Assembly: GCA_960531495.1 (NCBI GenBank)
Contig: OY482855.1
Coordinates: 2,108,001-2,172,000, forward strand
Direction: 5' to 3'
Origin: Zeus faber
Lineage: Eukaryota > Chordata > Actinopteri > Zeiformes > Zeidae
DNA: 64,000 nt
Positions 1-10,059 of the stretch are shown here, piece after piece. Position 1 is the stretch's first letter, and every line of letters starts with the position of its first letter. The notes under the pieces were generated by a model that was not told the DNA's origin, did not search any database, and saw only the letters and a program-made list of their open reading frames with translations. Both the position numbers and the translations under genes were made by a program.

Positions 1-1240
1 CCTTGGCCATTTTTTCTTTCAACGTCTGGTTTGCACTTTCAACTAGGCCTTTTGACTGGGGGTGATAGACTGAACCAGATCTATGGGAGATACCTAATGC
101 CTGTTCTACCTGGCTGAGTTTTTTATCGCTGGTAAAATAAGATCCATTGTCCGAGCAGATAACTGTGGGGTAACCCCACCGAGGAATGCGTTTTTTCCAT
201 AACCATTTAATCACAGATACTGCATCCTCTCTTTTGCAAGGGACTGCTTCTACCCATTTGGAGAATCGATCTACCATCACGAGTAGGTATCTGTACCCTT
301 GTACTCTGTTGTCCCTGCCCATGCCGGTGTAATCTATGCATATTTCTCTGAAGGGGTAGGGGGGCACTGAGAATGTTCCCAAAGGTCTTTGGTAGACTGT
401 CTTCTTATTTAGCTCGTGACAGACGACGCATTCTGCAATATGGTTGGCCACCATTTCCTCCAGGTAGGGATGCCACCAGTCCTGTTTGAGCCTGTTGGTG
501 GTTCTTTTGGGTCCTTCATGAGTCTGTCCATGTGCATCCTTGATGAGGTAGACCAGGAGTGCGGCTGGTGCTACTGGGCGCCCATCGTGGCTTCTCCATA
601 GGCCGCTGGTGCATGTGGCTCCTTTCTTCTGCCACTGCGAGTGTTCGTTCCATTTCGCTTCTTTCTGCACTTCTTTCAGATGTTCCTCTGACAAATTGAG
701 GGCGTTGTCTTCAGTAAATACAATCATCATTGCTGCGCTTTCTTTTAGGTTCCCTCCTGCTTCTTTTGCTGCTGTGTCGGCTGCGTTTGAATTTCCTTTG
801 GAGTGTCCTTTGCATTTGATGATCTGGATTTTTCGGGGGAGATGTATAGCTTCCAGGAGGGCGAGTATGAGGTCTTTGTGTTTTACCGGGGCTCCTGCTG
901 ACGTTTGGAGTCCTCTTTTCATCCATATGGCTACATCCACGTGAGCTGCAGCGTGTGCGTATGCTGAGTCGGTGAATATGTTTGCATTTTTGTTTTTTGA
1001 GATTTTTAATGCTTTCACCGAGGCGTCGAGTTCTGCTTTTTGTGCTGATGCTGGTTGTTCTATCATCCCACTTCTTAGGGTGACGTGGTGTCCATTAATT
1101 TGTTGAATGGCTGCGTATGATGCTCTATTTCCCTCTTCTTCTTTGAAACAACAACCATCTATAAACAGGACAATTTCTGCATCGGGGTCAGATGTTCCAT
1201 CCAAGTCTGTGCGGCCCTTTGCTTCCAGTTTCATGAGCTG
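1..1240 (-). pseudogene. pol: pol RNase H and integrase (cut by window start), ERV copy 1
   Basis: RNase H is recognisable from [10 protein letters not shown], an AELDA segment, NIFTDSAYA and the [10 protein letters not shown] region. Integrase follows, with the zinc-binding HHCC segment ([11 protein letters not shown]) near 400-450 and the catalytic core ([10 protein letters not shown], then CSDNGS near 150). The rest of the core and the C-terminal domain lie beyond the left edge. The equivalent region of copy 2 is at about 12,053-13,290. Confidence 0.88.
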
Positions 1241-2753
1241 TACGCAGTCATGGGTGCCATCTGCATACTGTAGTCCGCCGGCCAAGTTGATTCCATCGGC
1301 TGTGTACAAGACATTGTCTCTTTCCAGGGTGACATGCAAGCGCATCTTGTGTTTTGGTGTGGTAAAGGTGAAATCCGTTTGATCGAGGTAGGATTTGACT
1401 CCATGAGTGGTATGCACGATGGTGGGGTGGTAGAAAGTAATGTGGTCGGTTCTCGTAGGGCGTGTGCGATGGCAGCCGTGTGTCGTCCACATCCGGAGAG
1501 TCCATGTTCCACTGTGTCGAGTTTGCAACTGTGGTGAGCCAGGATCGCGCGCTCACCGTGTCGAGGCTGCCAGAGCACAGCTTGACAATTCCGTGCTTTT
1601 CAGTAACGTCCAAATGGAACGAGGAAGAGATGTCTGGGGTGCATAGGTGTTCGGCCTTCCCCATGAGTTGTTTCAATCTTATGAACGCTTCCTCCGCACT
1701 TGTGGTCCAGTTGAGTGGTGCCTTGACGTTCCGATGGCCAGCTTCCGCAATGGGTTCGCGTGGGGGAACAGTGTGGTCCACATAATCAGCTATGTGGTGT
1801 CTGCTATAGCCAGTGAGTCCCAGGAATGCTAGCATTTGCTGCACGGTGGTGGGTTTAGGGTACTGGAGCATTGCCTGTTGTCTTTCCGGGTTGATGTATC
1901 TCTTATCTCCCGTGATCCTTTTTCCCAGGAATACCACTTCTGTGCGGCAGACCTGTGCTTTTTCCTTCCTGATTTTGTAGCCACATTTTGCGATGCGCCG
2001 TAGCAGGGATTTGGTGGCCGTGAGGCAATTTTCTACTGTGGTGATGTCCATGAGGATGTCGTCGACATACTGGATGAGTAGGAGTTCCTTGAGATCTGCC
2101 TTCAGGCAGGCGTTGAATATGGTTGGCGTGCATGTGAATCCTCGTAGCATTCTTGTGTAGGTCTAAGAGCATTTTTTAAATGTGAATGCAAACATATCTT
2201 GACTTTCTTTGGCCAAGGGGAGGCAAAAAAATGCGTTGGCCAGGTCGATGACGGTGAAAAATTGATGACTCGGGGAGCCTGCATGCAGGGCGACATGGGG
2301 GTTGGGCACTTTTTCAGTAATGGGTTGGACCACCTGGTTTATACGTCGCAGATCGTGGACCAGGCGCCATGAGTGTCCTCTAGCCTTGGGTACTGGTAGA
2401 ATTTGTGTGTTCCACGGTGAATCCGCTGGTCGTAGAACTCCTGCTTGTAAGAGGCCTTCAATGGTGGAGGCTATTCGAGCAGCTGCCTCGGGCTTGACCT
2501 TGTACTGACCTTGCCAAATGGGCACAGCGTGGGCTTTCACTTTGATGTGTATATTGTGGTGTGGTGTGCAGCCAACGTGATAGGGGCCGGTGGTCCAGAG
2601 GGTTGGCGGTAGTTGGGCGAACATTTCCGCTGCCAGGGGGTGTTCTTTGATGCTTCCTTGATAAGTTCTTTCCAGGACATTTCTTTCATATATGCCTTGT
2701 TCGTAGCTGTTGTGTCCTATTCTCCAAACCGATTTGTCTGGCGTGTGTTGCAA
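1240..2753 (-). pseudogene. pol: pol reverse transcriptase domain, ERV copy 1
   Basis: Reverse transcriptase of a class I retrovirus. Visible landmarks, in coding order, are the fingers segment with QYKVKPEAAARI, the LVHDLRRINQVV block, the palm segment FFTVIDLANAFFCLPL, the catalytic YVDD within LLIQYVDDIL, and the thumb with VVFLGKRI and AFLGLTGYSR. The order and spacing agree with gammaretroviral pol. Broken fossil; the same region exists in copy 2. Confidence 0.9.
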
Positions 2754-3589
2754 CAGGGGGTTCGTTGTGGGGACCCAGGTGGGTTGGCGAGGGCTCTTTT
2801 GACCATGGGGCCCAATTGTTTGGCTGCATGGTTGGCTTCTACGGCTAGGGTCACATGTGGAACTGCGGTGTCGTGAAGTAGATACCAGGATTGTTGGTCT
2901 GGTGTCAGGCGGACCGCTGCTGCAACTCCTTCGTGGCCCAGATAGAAGTCTGTTGTCTGGAGTCGTTCTTGTCGTCCCTCCTTTTTCGCTTCCCAGCCTT
3001 CGTCATAGATGTCATCACGGTGGCGTGTGAAACAGAGAGTGCAGTGTGCGGGTCCAGCATCGACTTTTTCCAGAGTTGGTAGGTTTACAAAATGCCACCA
3101 GCCGGTGAGTGTGGGGTCGGGGGTGGTATCAGGAGTTCCACCTAAGACGAGTATACGTTCGAGGGGTATTAGCTCTTCTTTTGGCTCAGAGAAACTAACT
3201 TCCAGACCGTGGAGGTTACATATCACAGATGCCCCTGTTCTTCGGAGAAGGTCCCTTCCCATTAGGTTGGTGGGGCAGCTTGGTGAGTAGAGGTATTGGT
3301 GTCTGACTTTGTGAGGACCTATCTTGGTAGGGAGGGGTGCGGTGAAGGGTTGGACTTGTGTCGTCCCAGAGAATCCAACAGTCCGTAATTTCCGAGTGGA
3401 TAGTTGTATGTAGTACGTAGTATGTTGGCGGCCAGGTTCTTCAAGCAAGACACGTGACAGTGACAGTGACAGTAATTCCTTGGATTGACAGTGATTCCTT
3501 GGATTGTACATGGCACTACTGGTTCGGCATTTATTTTTGTCTGTACCACCACTTCCATGTCCCCTGGGCGCCTCTATGCTCCATGCCAT
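2717..3589 (-). pseudogene. pro: pro (retroviral aspartic protease region), ERV copy 1
   Basis: This stretch lies between nucleocapsid and reverse transcriptase, the usual place of the protease in class I retroviruses. A C-terminal protease signature, NLMGRDLLRRTGA, is visible near 3,230-3,270. It resembles the conserved G-R-D/N-L-L segment of retropepsins. Downstream comes a linker leading into the reverse transcriptase. The assignment rests on position plus this one motif. Fossil. Confidence 0.7.
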
Positions 3590-5331
3590 GGCGGGGTGTC
3601 CATGCGGGGTCCTCCCTTTCCTCTCGAGGAAGCTCCTCTTCCTCTCTGAGGGGGGCGGTAGGATCCTCTATATAATTGCTGGGGTTGTTGGTTCTGGGGG
3701 CATTCCCTTGCCCAGTGGTCACTTTGGCCACAGATGAAACATCCTGTAGTTTTCTCGGGTCCTCCCCATCCTCTAGAGGATTGGAATTGTCCTCTCCCTC
3801 TCAGTTGCTGCCATTGGGGGGGGCCTTGGGGGTATGAGGGTGCGGGGGCCCCGGGATACTGCCGCTGGGGATATTCATAGGGAGTCCAGGCCTGCTGCCA
3901 TCGGGGTAGGTGCTGGGCTGGTGGGTAGGCGGGGGTTACAGTTAGGGGCTGTGGTCCTGTCCATTGTAGTGGCGCGGTTTGGGGCGGGGCCTGTGCTTCA
4001 GGGGTGGTGACTACTGCTTGCACAGTTGCTTTCTTCTTTTTGTCCGTATTGACTTCATCTTCCAGTTTTTTTACCTGCATTTTTAGTAGTCTGGTTTGTA
4101 TGGAATCTTTCTCCAGGAATTCGTCTTCTTGCTTTTTGATGTGTCTTTCCAGGTGATGGATGAGATGGCTCTCCCACTGTCTCTCGGTCATGTCTGACAG
4201 TCAAACTGTGTCTGCGAGCTACAGCCTGACATCTCCTGGGAGGCCATTTTGGCATTTGGCATCTGCATGTACATGGGGAGACCCACTAGGCAGGGGTCAT
4301 GACGTCTACAGTGCTATCACTCCAGAGCTCCTTTGCTCATGTGAGATAGGCGTGTGGTTCTTCCCCATTTTTAAATCTCAGGCCTGCCAGGGCCACTGTG
4401 TTGCGTCTGGTCGGCCAGGTTTCTCTCATGGCTGTCCATATGTCATTCCGCATGTGGTCGAATGGGTGCTCGTGTGCCATGGTGAGGGTTCTAACTTCTC
4501 TTTCCAGGGAGGTCAGGGTGATGTTTCCTGCTGTGGCGCGGAGAATGGCTCGCACATCTCTTAGGGCTAGTGTGTCAGCCGCTGTGTGGTTTTCGAAGAT
4601 TCGGATCCATGCTGCAGCTCCTTTGTCCAACGCTGATAGGTTGCCTTTGAGGGCCTGCATGTCGCGGTGGTACCAGGGAACAAATGTTTCTCTTTTGGCG
4701 GACTGCTTTTGTTCCTCCTCTCGTTGTCTAATTTTCGAGCGGGTAACTATCCCTATTGCTGACGATCTTCTGGCCTGGCTTTTGGATGATGCTATAAGGG
4801 TTCCTTTTCTTCTGTTGTCGTTTGTGTACTCTCCCCGGGAGCTGCCACTGTTTTTGAATGACCACTTTTTTGTCTTAGTCTCGTGGTCTGACATGGGTTC
4901 TTCTTCCCAGGAGCGGAGGGGGGTGGGGTGTCTTTGTTTTGTTTTCTTAAAGGTGTATTTGGGGACTACAGGGGTAGGTGAAGGTGTGGGCTGGCTTCGG
5001 GTCTTTTGTTTTTCTTTGGGTTGTTGTTTGGCTGTAGCGTCTGCAGGAGGTGCTATGAGATGAACATGGGTTGTGTTGGCATCCTCTGGTAGTGGGCCAC
5101 ATTGTCCAGTCAGTGTGACAGTTGCGTGGCTAACCCTTGTGGTACATTTCTTTTTCCTTTCTTGATGTCTTTTTGTGGTTTGTAGGACTGGCAAGTGCAT
5201 TCGTCGTCCTCTGTATTAGAGGAGAGAAACTCTTTGTGTCTGTTTAATCGTTAGGGGGCGATGTCTGATCATTGTCCTTGTTCTCACTGTCAGATGGCTT
5301 TGGGGAGGGCTGTACTCGGAAATGGATTTGA
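3574..5331 (-). pseudogene. gag: gag (C-terminal part, with nucleocapsid), ERV copy 1
   Basis: The region encodes the retroviral Gag capsid-nucleocapsid portion. Directly visible are a long charged and Pro-rich stretch, a Gln/Pro-rich linker and a zinc knuckle reading CFICGQSDHWAREC (C-x2-C-x4-H-x4-C) at about 3,715-3,760. An Arg/Gly-rich tail follows, as usual for RNA-binding nucleocapsid. The N-terminal portion is missing because the sequence changes at 5,331. Fossil, broken. Confidence 0.85.
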
Positions 5332-5537
5332 GTTTTCGTGCCGACCACCGTAGGGTAGGTTTTTATCAGCAGATTAATTGAAAATGGATAGTTAGGTGCA
5401 GGCAAAGGCCAAAGGTCAGGGTTTACCACCATACTACTCTTCCCCCGCGTGAATACATTGCACTTTTTCTTTGTTACAAAGCATATCAGGAGACTTACTA
5501 AGCCCTGTGTGAGCCCTTGTTTGTTTTCTTGTGCCAT
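5244..5537 (-). CDS. Unidentified small reading frame Y (97 codons)
   Basis: An open frame starts at an ATG complementary to 5,535-5,537 and begins MAQENKQGLTQGLVSLLICF. I do not recognise the product. The first two thirds lie in sequence present once in this window. The last part enters the copy 1 gag segment, so its C-terminus is an accident of the breakpoint at 5,331. A short hydrophobic stretch (LVSLLICFV) lies near the N-terminus, followed by a Lys-rich and then a Pro-rich part. It starts 10 nt after the stop codon of frame X on the same strand, an arrangement suggesting the two belong to one transcript or one element. It may be a chance open frame. Confidence 0.3.
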   Translation of the reverse strand: MAQENKQGLTQGLVSLLICFVTKKKCNVFTRGKSSMVVNPDLWPLPAPNYPFSINLLIKTYPTVVGTKTQIHFRVQPSPKPSDSENKDNDQTSPPND

Positions 5538-5547
5538 CTGCTCCTTT

Positions 5548-5904
5548 TTATTTTATAATAAATAATTGTAATTTTTTATCTACCTTTTGTACAGTGGGTG
5601 TAGGTTTATTCCCCGTTCGATTAAGTTTGGAAGAAAATATTATACTGTCAAAACCATCAAATTCAATAACAATTGATTCTGTGCTCTCTTTTAAAGTATA
5701 TGTGGTATTTGTCATACTTATCTGGAAATCAATTGATGAACCGGTATTTAAGTCGAAAATGATCTGCATAATATGCTCAAATTTACTACATTTACTTACA
5801 GCGTGCTTAGGTAGAAAAATAATCTTTACTTTCCAATTTTTGATATGTTTAAGTGGTGTTGGCCTGAGGCCTGATTTCTTAAATTGGTTGTATATCCTTT
5901 CAAA
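5548..5904 (-). CDS. Unidentified reading frame X (118 codons, stop to stop)
   Basis: The open frame is bounded by stops. The first ATG is at 5,769, but coding-like sequence extends upstream of it (QFKKSGLRPTPLKHIKNWKV). The product is Lys-, Ile-, Ser- and Thr-rich, with alternating hydrophobic segments such as QIIFDLNTGSSIDFQISMTN, which look like a beta-rich domain. A frame this long is unusual in such AT-rich DNA. I cannot name the family. The lack of an early ATG suggests a terminal exon or a fragment. Its neighbour Y starts 10 nt downstream. Alternatives are a fragment of a host gene's last exon, a retroviral accessory frame, or chance. Confidence 0.35.
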   Translation of the reverse strand, partial: FERIYNQFKKSGLRPTPLKHIKNWKVKIIFLPKHAVSKCSKFEHIMQIIFDLNTGSSIDFQISMTNTTYTLKESTESIVIEFDGFDSIIFSSKLNRTGNKPTPTVQKVDKKLQLFIIK

Positions 5905-5907
5905 TTA

Positions 5908-6290
5908 ATAATTATACTTTTGGAAGGTTTATATTTTTCAATCAGAATCTGACCTTTTGATTAAAAAAAGTGTTCAGTGTCAAAGTTTGCATGTCAATAG
6001 ACCATAACATGGTGGGTCCCCTGTGTAATCAAAAAGTCAGGTGGGGTTCCCATGAGGCTCAAAAATTCAGGTCTAAAATCTTTTTGAGGGTTATCATTTT
6101 TTAAAGTAGTTTTTGTATCATCAAAAAATGATCCGTGATTTATGTACTCAACACTAAACATTTTACGAGACACAAGGACGCGTTAGCATGGGCTATGCCA
6201 CGTGAAAACCCCAGCATGCAATGGGGGGCGTACCTTCGTATTCCTGTCTATTATTTGTCCGCATTTTGTTAATTGTTTATATTCTTGTTA
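5908..6290. other. AT-rich spacer, nothing recognised
   Basis: AT-rich sequence without a convincing reading frame. It contains two similar phrases near 6,025-6,080 (a tcaggt... motif after aaaaa) but no clear repeat family. Confidence 0.4.
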
Positions 6291-6352
6291 TTTACATTTA
6301 CATTTACATTTAGTCATTTAGCAGATGCTTTTATCCAAAGCGACTTACAAGG
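6291..6352 (-). repeat. L2-type LINE/SINE 3' tail with ATTTAC repeats
   Basis: Four copies of atttac are followed by atttagtcatttagcagatg and then the cttttatccaaagcgactta segment. Read on the minus strand this is the widely shared teleost L2/SINE tail. The same tail ends the SINE at about 19,150-19,190, with one difference over the core. Confidence 0.75.
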
Positions 6353-6718
6353 GAGAATAACATTCAAGCTACAGCTATTTCTCTACATTCTGCTGGTACT
6401 TGTAGAGTTAATTGACTAACCGATATGATGGTCTATAGACCAATCAATAGAAAAAATAGTTTCACCTTTACAGCCAGCAGTAAGTTTTTTGGATGCTTTA
6501 AATTGCAGTACACTTGTTCTAGAAAATGATCAGTTTCTAAGTTATGGAGCCATTTCAAAATGTTATTGTCGAATTAGTGTCTTGTGCTGTTCTTATTTAT
6601 CTATTGTGCCTCAACACTTTTAGAAGCCTCGTGGAAAGTCAGTTGTATTTATTTTGGGTTTTTGTCTGTTAAGAAACAGGTGATCACCAGAAAGTGCGCC
6701 TGTAGCCAATTTCCACCG
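6353..6718. other. AT-rich spacer, nothing recognised
   Basis: No gene or repeat family recognised. The end of this stretch may include upstream exon sequence of the SGNH-like pseudogene (about 6,680-6,718), but I could not read a clear frame. Confidence 0.4.
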
Positions 6719-8530
6719 TGACTGGACGAAGCCACAAGCTGGTCATTACAGCAGAGTCTCCAGATAAGAAGGTATTTTTGTTTGATTATTTATGAACAAT
6801 ACTTGAAGACAAAAGTTGTGATTTTCATGAAAAAAAAAGACTTTCTATGTTTCTAGTTTGTACTTCTTGTTGGTGACTCCCATCTACGGAGCATTGTGGA
6901 TGGATTTGTGAAGATGCCAGGGGACCGAGGTACTGAATGCTTTTTTGTCTCGGAGACCTGACGCAGTTTGTGTTGTAGCCCCTAGCAGCGACTTGACGGC
7001 CAGCAGGACCATCGACGAGGCAGCAGTAGACTTTCGCAGCCTCCTGGTCAGTGTCTGCAGTAGCTGGCCAAAGTTACGCTTCATGTTTAGTACATTTTTG
7101 GTAGTATTGGTACTATTAATACTTTTGCTTTGTGAGCTCTGCAGAACATATTTTACATTTTGAAAACAAATGTACTGTAATAAACACCTTTTTTTTTTTG
7201 TGTGTTTGTATAGGTGTTTGTCCTGGACTTCCTTCCGCGTCTGACTATTTGCTCCGTGAGGAATACCATCCTGTGGCGGCATGCATGGGAAGCATATTTT
7301 AATTTTAGTACAGTTAAATGTATAACGGAGTATATATTTTTAGACAAACCAATTCAATAAATATTTCTAATGAACAAAGTTGACATCTATGTATGCATAT
7401 TTCTATTCGTCCTAATCGTTGTTTTAAGGCATCAAGTACTTTTCTGCAGCCAACCACTTCCCATTGAACCACCCAGAGCTGTGAAGCAGAGATGGTGTAA
7501 GTACAATTGTACAATTTGTTGTCATGTCACGTGATGGCTATTTTATGAATAACTTTGCTATGTTGTGAAACCATGGCCCTGTGACATTGCTGTGAAATGC
7601 TGCTTATCGCCAACTGGAGACAACAGCGCCGCCAACAGCACGAAAGTCAAAGGTTTCTCCCGGCAGGTCACTTCCAACATTCTCTCCAAAAGTGGTTGTG
7701 AAGGGAGAGCTCATCGTGCCTCATCCTTCACCTAACCCTTTTGAGTGGAGACTGGTTGGAAGGGGCAGAAAGATAATCGGTTGCACACTGTTATTTTGGG
7801 GTAAGACCCTCTGGAAACTGTGATAGTCTCTGATATTCACTCAAAGTGTACCGATTTTCATTAAACAATTTTAATATGTTTGTTATGTGTGTAGTTGGCC
7901 TTTTGTCAAGACATTGTCTTAAATCGACATTTTGCTCTATGATTTCACAGGTGGACACAACACCAGTAGCGTCGCCGGAATGATCCATCCCGTTATCAAC
8001 TTGTTCCATCGCATCTTTCTAGCGCTGTCCAGTGTGGAGAATTTTATATTGTTTTTATATCAACAATTGTATATCAATTTTATATCAAGAAAATTTTGCT
8101 TTGCTTACATGGGAAAGCCACGGTGGGACATTGGCAGAAAGCTACTGCCTCCAAGAGGACACTGGGAACGGAGCAGGTTTGCTTTGTTCGTTGTTTTTCT
8201 TCTTTTTTCAATGACATTTTTGATAGTAGTACTTCATTTTAGTTTTATTTTGTCCATGCATTTCATTCTCTTGCTTTTTTTTAGGGGAAGGCAGCACCAA
8301 CCGTTGTGGAGGTGTCTTCAAAGCCACACCTGCCAGTGATGTGCCAGTTCTTGTGAAGGAATAGCAGCGCTCTCAAACATTTGTCAAAGGTCAGAGTGAT
8401 GCTGCTCCTTATTATCCTGATATGGAGAGTGCTACAGTGTTTTCTGATGTTGCAGCAGAGCTTGACGCTAGCAGTTCTGTCATGGGAACAATTGATGTCA
8501 CTTCTATCAGCGGAACAGGTGATAGCTGAG
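6719..8530 (+). pseudogene. SGNH/GDSL-hydrolase-like multi-exon gene copy, decayed
   Basis: Exon-sized blocks read in order on the plus strand. About 6,719-6,771 gives VTGRSHKLVITAESPDKK and ends at a GT donor. An 85-bp intron ends in AG at 6,856. The block from 6,857 gives FVLLVGDSHLRSIVDGFVKM, with a GDSH block resembling motif I of SGNH hydrolases. Then follow about 6,955-7,069 (PDAVCVVAPSSDLTASRTI), 7,213-7,250 (VFVLDFLPRL), 7,427-7,497 (ending at a GTAAGT donor), 7,572-7,770 (including PNPFEWRLVGRGRK) and 8,389-8,530 (SDAAPYYPDMESATVFSDVA, ending TGA). Some in-frame stops (a TGA near 7,591 and another near 7,485), a missing segment near 6,940 and a non-GT donor at 7,070 mark it as a pseudogene. 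From memory, similar proteins occur in many copies in teleosts; the function is unknown. The exon count is my reading. Confidence 0.55.
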
Positions 8531-8867
8531 AACATTTTTTAACAAAGAAAAACGTAGAACACTTTCAGTGCCGGGAAAGCATACGTTGAGTGTTTACACA
8601 AATGGTCCTTTTACGATCTAGAAAAACTGAGATAACGACTAAAACTTTCGTGACAGTGATATACAGGAATGTAAGATCTGTGAAAGAGTCGGGCGTCACC
8701 AAACAAACATATGCCTCAGCATTCAGACATCACTTGGTGGTAGAATTATATCATTCATTAACATTGATCATCATTTTTCTCTCACACTCCCTTCTGTTGT
8801 TCCCAGTGGAATGATACAAAAGGAAAATGCAATAATGCTTAAGTATAATATAATTGAGGCAAAGGGA
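8531..8867. other. AT-rich spacer with a pyrimidine-rich tract
   Basis: No gene is recognised. A pyrimidine-rich tract lies at about 8,773-8,803. On the minus strand it is purine-rich and lies just past the retroviral fragment at 8,868-9,440, so it could be a polypurine tract. No LTR could be confirmed beside it. Confidence 0.3.
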
Positions 8868-9440
8868 TCAGAAAATGATGTATAAATTGAGTACAATACA
8901 TTTATACAGAGATATTGTTTTATCTGTGTCCTTTTGATGGAGGGGCCAAGGAAAATGATGACCATATAACAAGGTGGGAAGTGGCCAGGTGTAATCAAAT
9001 GTGAAGCAGAAGTCCAGCGGTGGAGCCGTCTGTGGGGCGCCAATGTTGGTGTAGAAAGCCCCTTCGATAACTGCTTCCAAAACACACATTTCTTCGGCTG
9101 TGGTAAGGGGAATGGCAGTAACCCAAGTAGCCCATGTAGGTATGGTTGAAGTGGTTCCATCGCAGTTGCAGGGTGAGCAGCGTTCAGCGTACACTCACGT
9201 TGTCTCCTCAACGAGTACCTAGAGGGGAGTAGGAACTTTCTTGCGATGAGATACGTGTATCCATATTGGTCGTTCTACCACCTTAACTGCTGCTGCAGTG
9301 GTCCCTAACCCTGCTGGAAAGGTCCTAGGAATCTGGCAGAGTTCCAGCTTTTCCTCTGTAAGTCGCGATCACCACCCATTCACCTGGTCAGCGGCCGTGT
9401 AGAGGTCCTTCAAGTGGGACGGGTAGGGCTGCTTTGACCT
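8868..9440 (-). mobile_element. Fragment of a second, different endogenous retrovirus (integrase end and env start)
   Basis: On the minus strand, about 9,330-9,390 reads GEWVVIATYRGKAGTLPDS. Further on a segment contains PIWIHVSH. Both resemble the C-terminal DNA-binding domain of gamma-type integrases. Beyond that, toward 8,870, comes Cys- and Trp-containing sequence (AERCSPCNCDGTTSTIPTWA) resembling an envelope N-terminal region. The integrase end of copy 2 (11,511-11,740) is clearly different, so this is another lineage. Fossil, broken, short. Confidence 0.55.
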
Positions 9441-9614
9441 GGGCACATAGACTTAAACACTTGGGTGAGAGACACATTTTGACAACATTGTTTGGTATAG
9501 GTCCAAGATTGTTAAATGGGCGTTAAATAGTTGAATAGCAGACTACAGGCTCAGTACAAAAATGAATGTATGCACACTCGTGTAACAACAGAACAATATT
9601 ATCACAATGTCTAA
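9441..9614. other. Short spacer, nothing recognised
   Basis: Sequence between the retroviral fragment and the dispersed repeat, with no clear coding or repeat signature. Confidence 0.35.
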
Positions 9615-9965
9615 TATGTAGGAGATAATAGGCGGCCATTTTGACACGCCCATGCATGGCACCACTAGAATATCAAATGACACACTGGGACTGACGAGTG
9701 TGCAAAGATTTGTGAATTTCCAAGTATCTTTTGGAACATGAAATTGTACGTGTTGCCACGCCCACACCGTGTGCCAAAATATATATGTATTTTAATAAGT
9801 TTTAGCTGTGAAGGTGTCTTGTAGACACTCGTCAAGTTTGAAGTCGATCCGATAAATCGCCAAGGAGGAGTTTCGCGAAAGTACAAAGCATAAATATGAC
9901 TAAAAAGTCAGGAAAATTCAAAATGGCCGACTTCCTGTTGGGATTTCCGTCATGGCGGAAATATA
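9615..9965 (-). repeat. Dispersed repeat 'R', minus copy (left arm of inverted pair)
   Basis: Read on the minus strand it carries the same ordered phrases as the plus copies at 10,060-10,775 and 20,035-20,740: a gggcgtggcaacacgt-type segment, the phrase cagtcccagtgtg, the phrase gagtgtctacaagacacctt and a cggccattttgaattttcct-type end. No coding capacity is apparent. It is probably a non-autonomous mobile repeat common in fish; the family is not identified. Confidence 0.6.
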
Positions 9966-10059
9966 TATTTTTTCCAAGTCTAGAGAGGTTACAAATGTGT
10001 ACCGAATTTTGGGAGTTTACGTGGAAAAAGGTGAATAGGTCAGAAAATTATTATTTTAT

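Larger units (their letters stand above)
1..5331 (-). mobile_element. Class I endogenous retrovirus, copy 1 (gag-pro-pol, partial)
   Basis: This is a fossil retrovirus on the minus strand. From high to low coordinates it holds gag, protease, reverse transcriptase, RNase H and integrase. The integrase is cut by the window start. It matches copy 2 at an offset of about 12,052 bp, with only scattered differences by eye. The match ends abruptly at 5,331 (17,384 in copy 2), inside gag, so the 5' part of gag, the leader and the LTR are absent here. The YVDD reverse transcriptase motif, single CCHC nucleocapsid knuckle and gamma/epsilon-like layout place it in class I. It is broken, with a handful of interruptions, most of them shared with copy 2, so they predate the duplication. 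The near-identity means the duplication is young. Confidence 0.9.

Noticed and set aside
416-1832. Plus-strand frames of 60-107 codons across the retroviral pol (and their twins at 12,468-13,884)
   Set aside because: They lie opposite clear RNase H and reverse transcriptase coding sequence and show no domains.
8690-8712. gtcgggcgtcacca, similar to the tRNA-Trp primer site
   Set aside because: It has an inserted base compared with the real site at 19,412-19,429, and no LTR-like edge follows. Probably chance.
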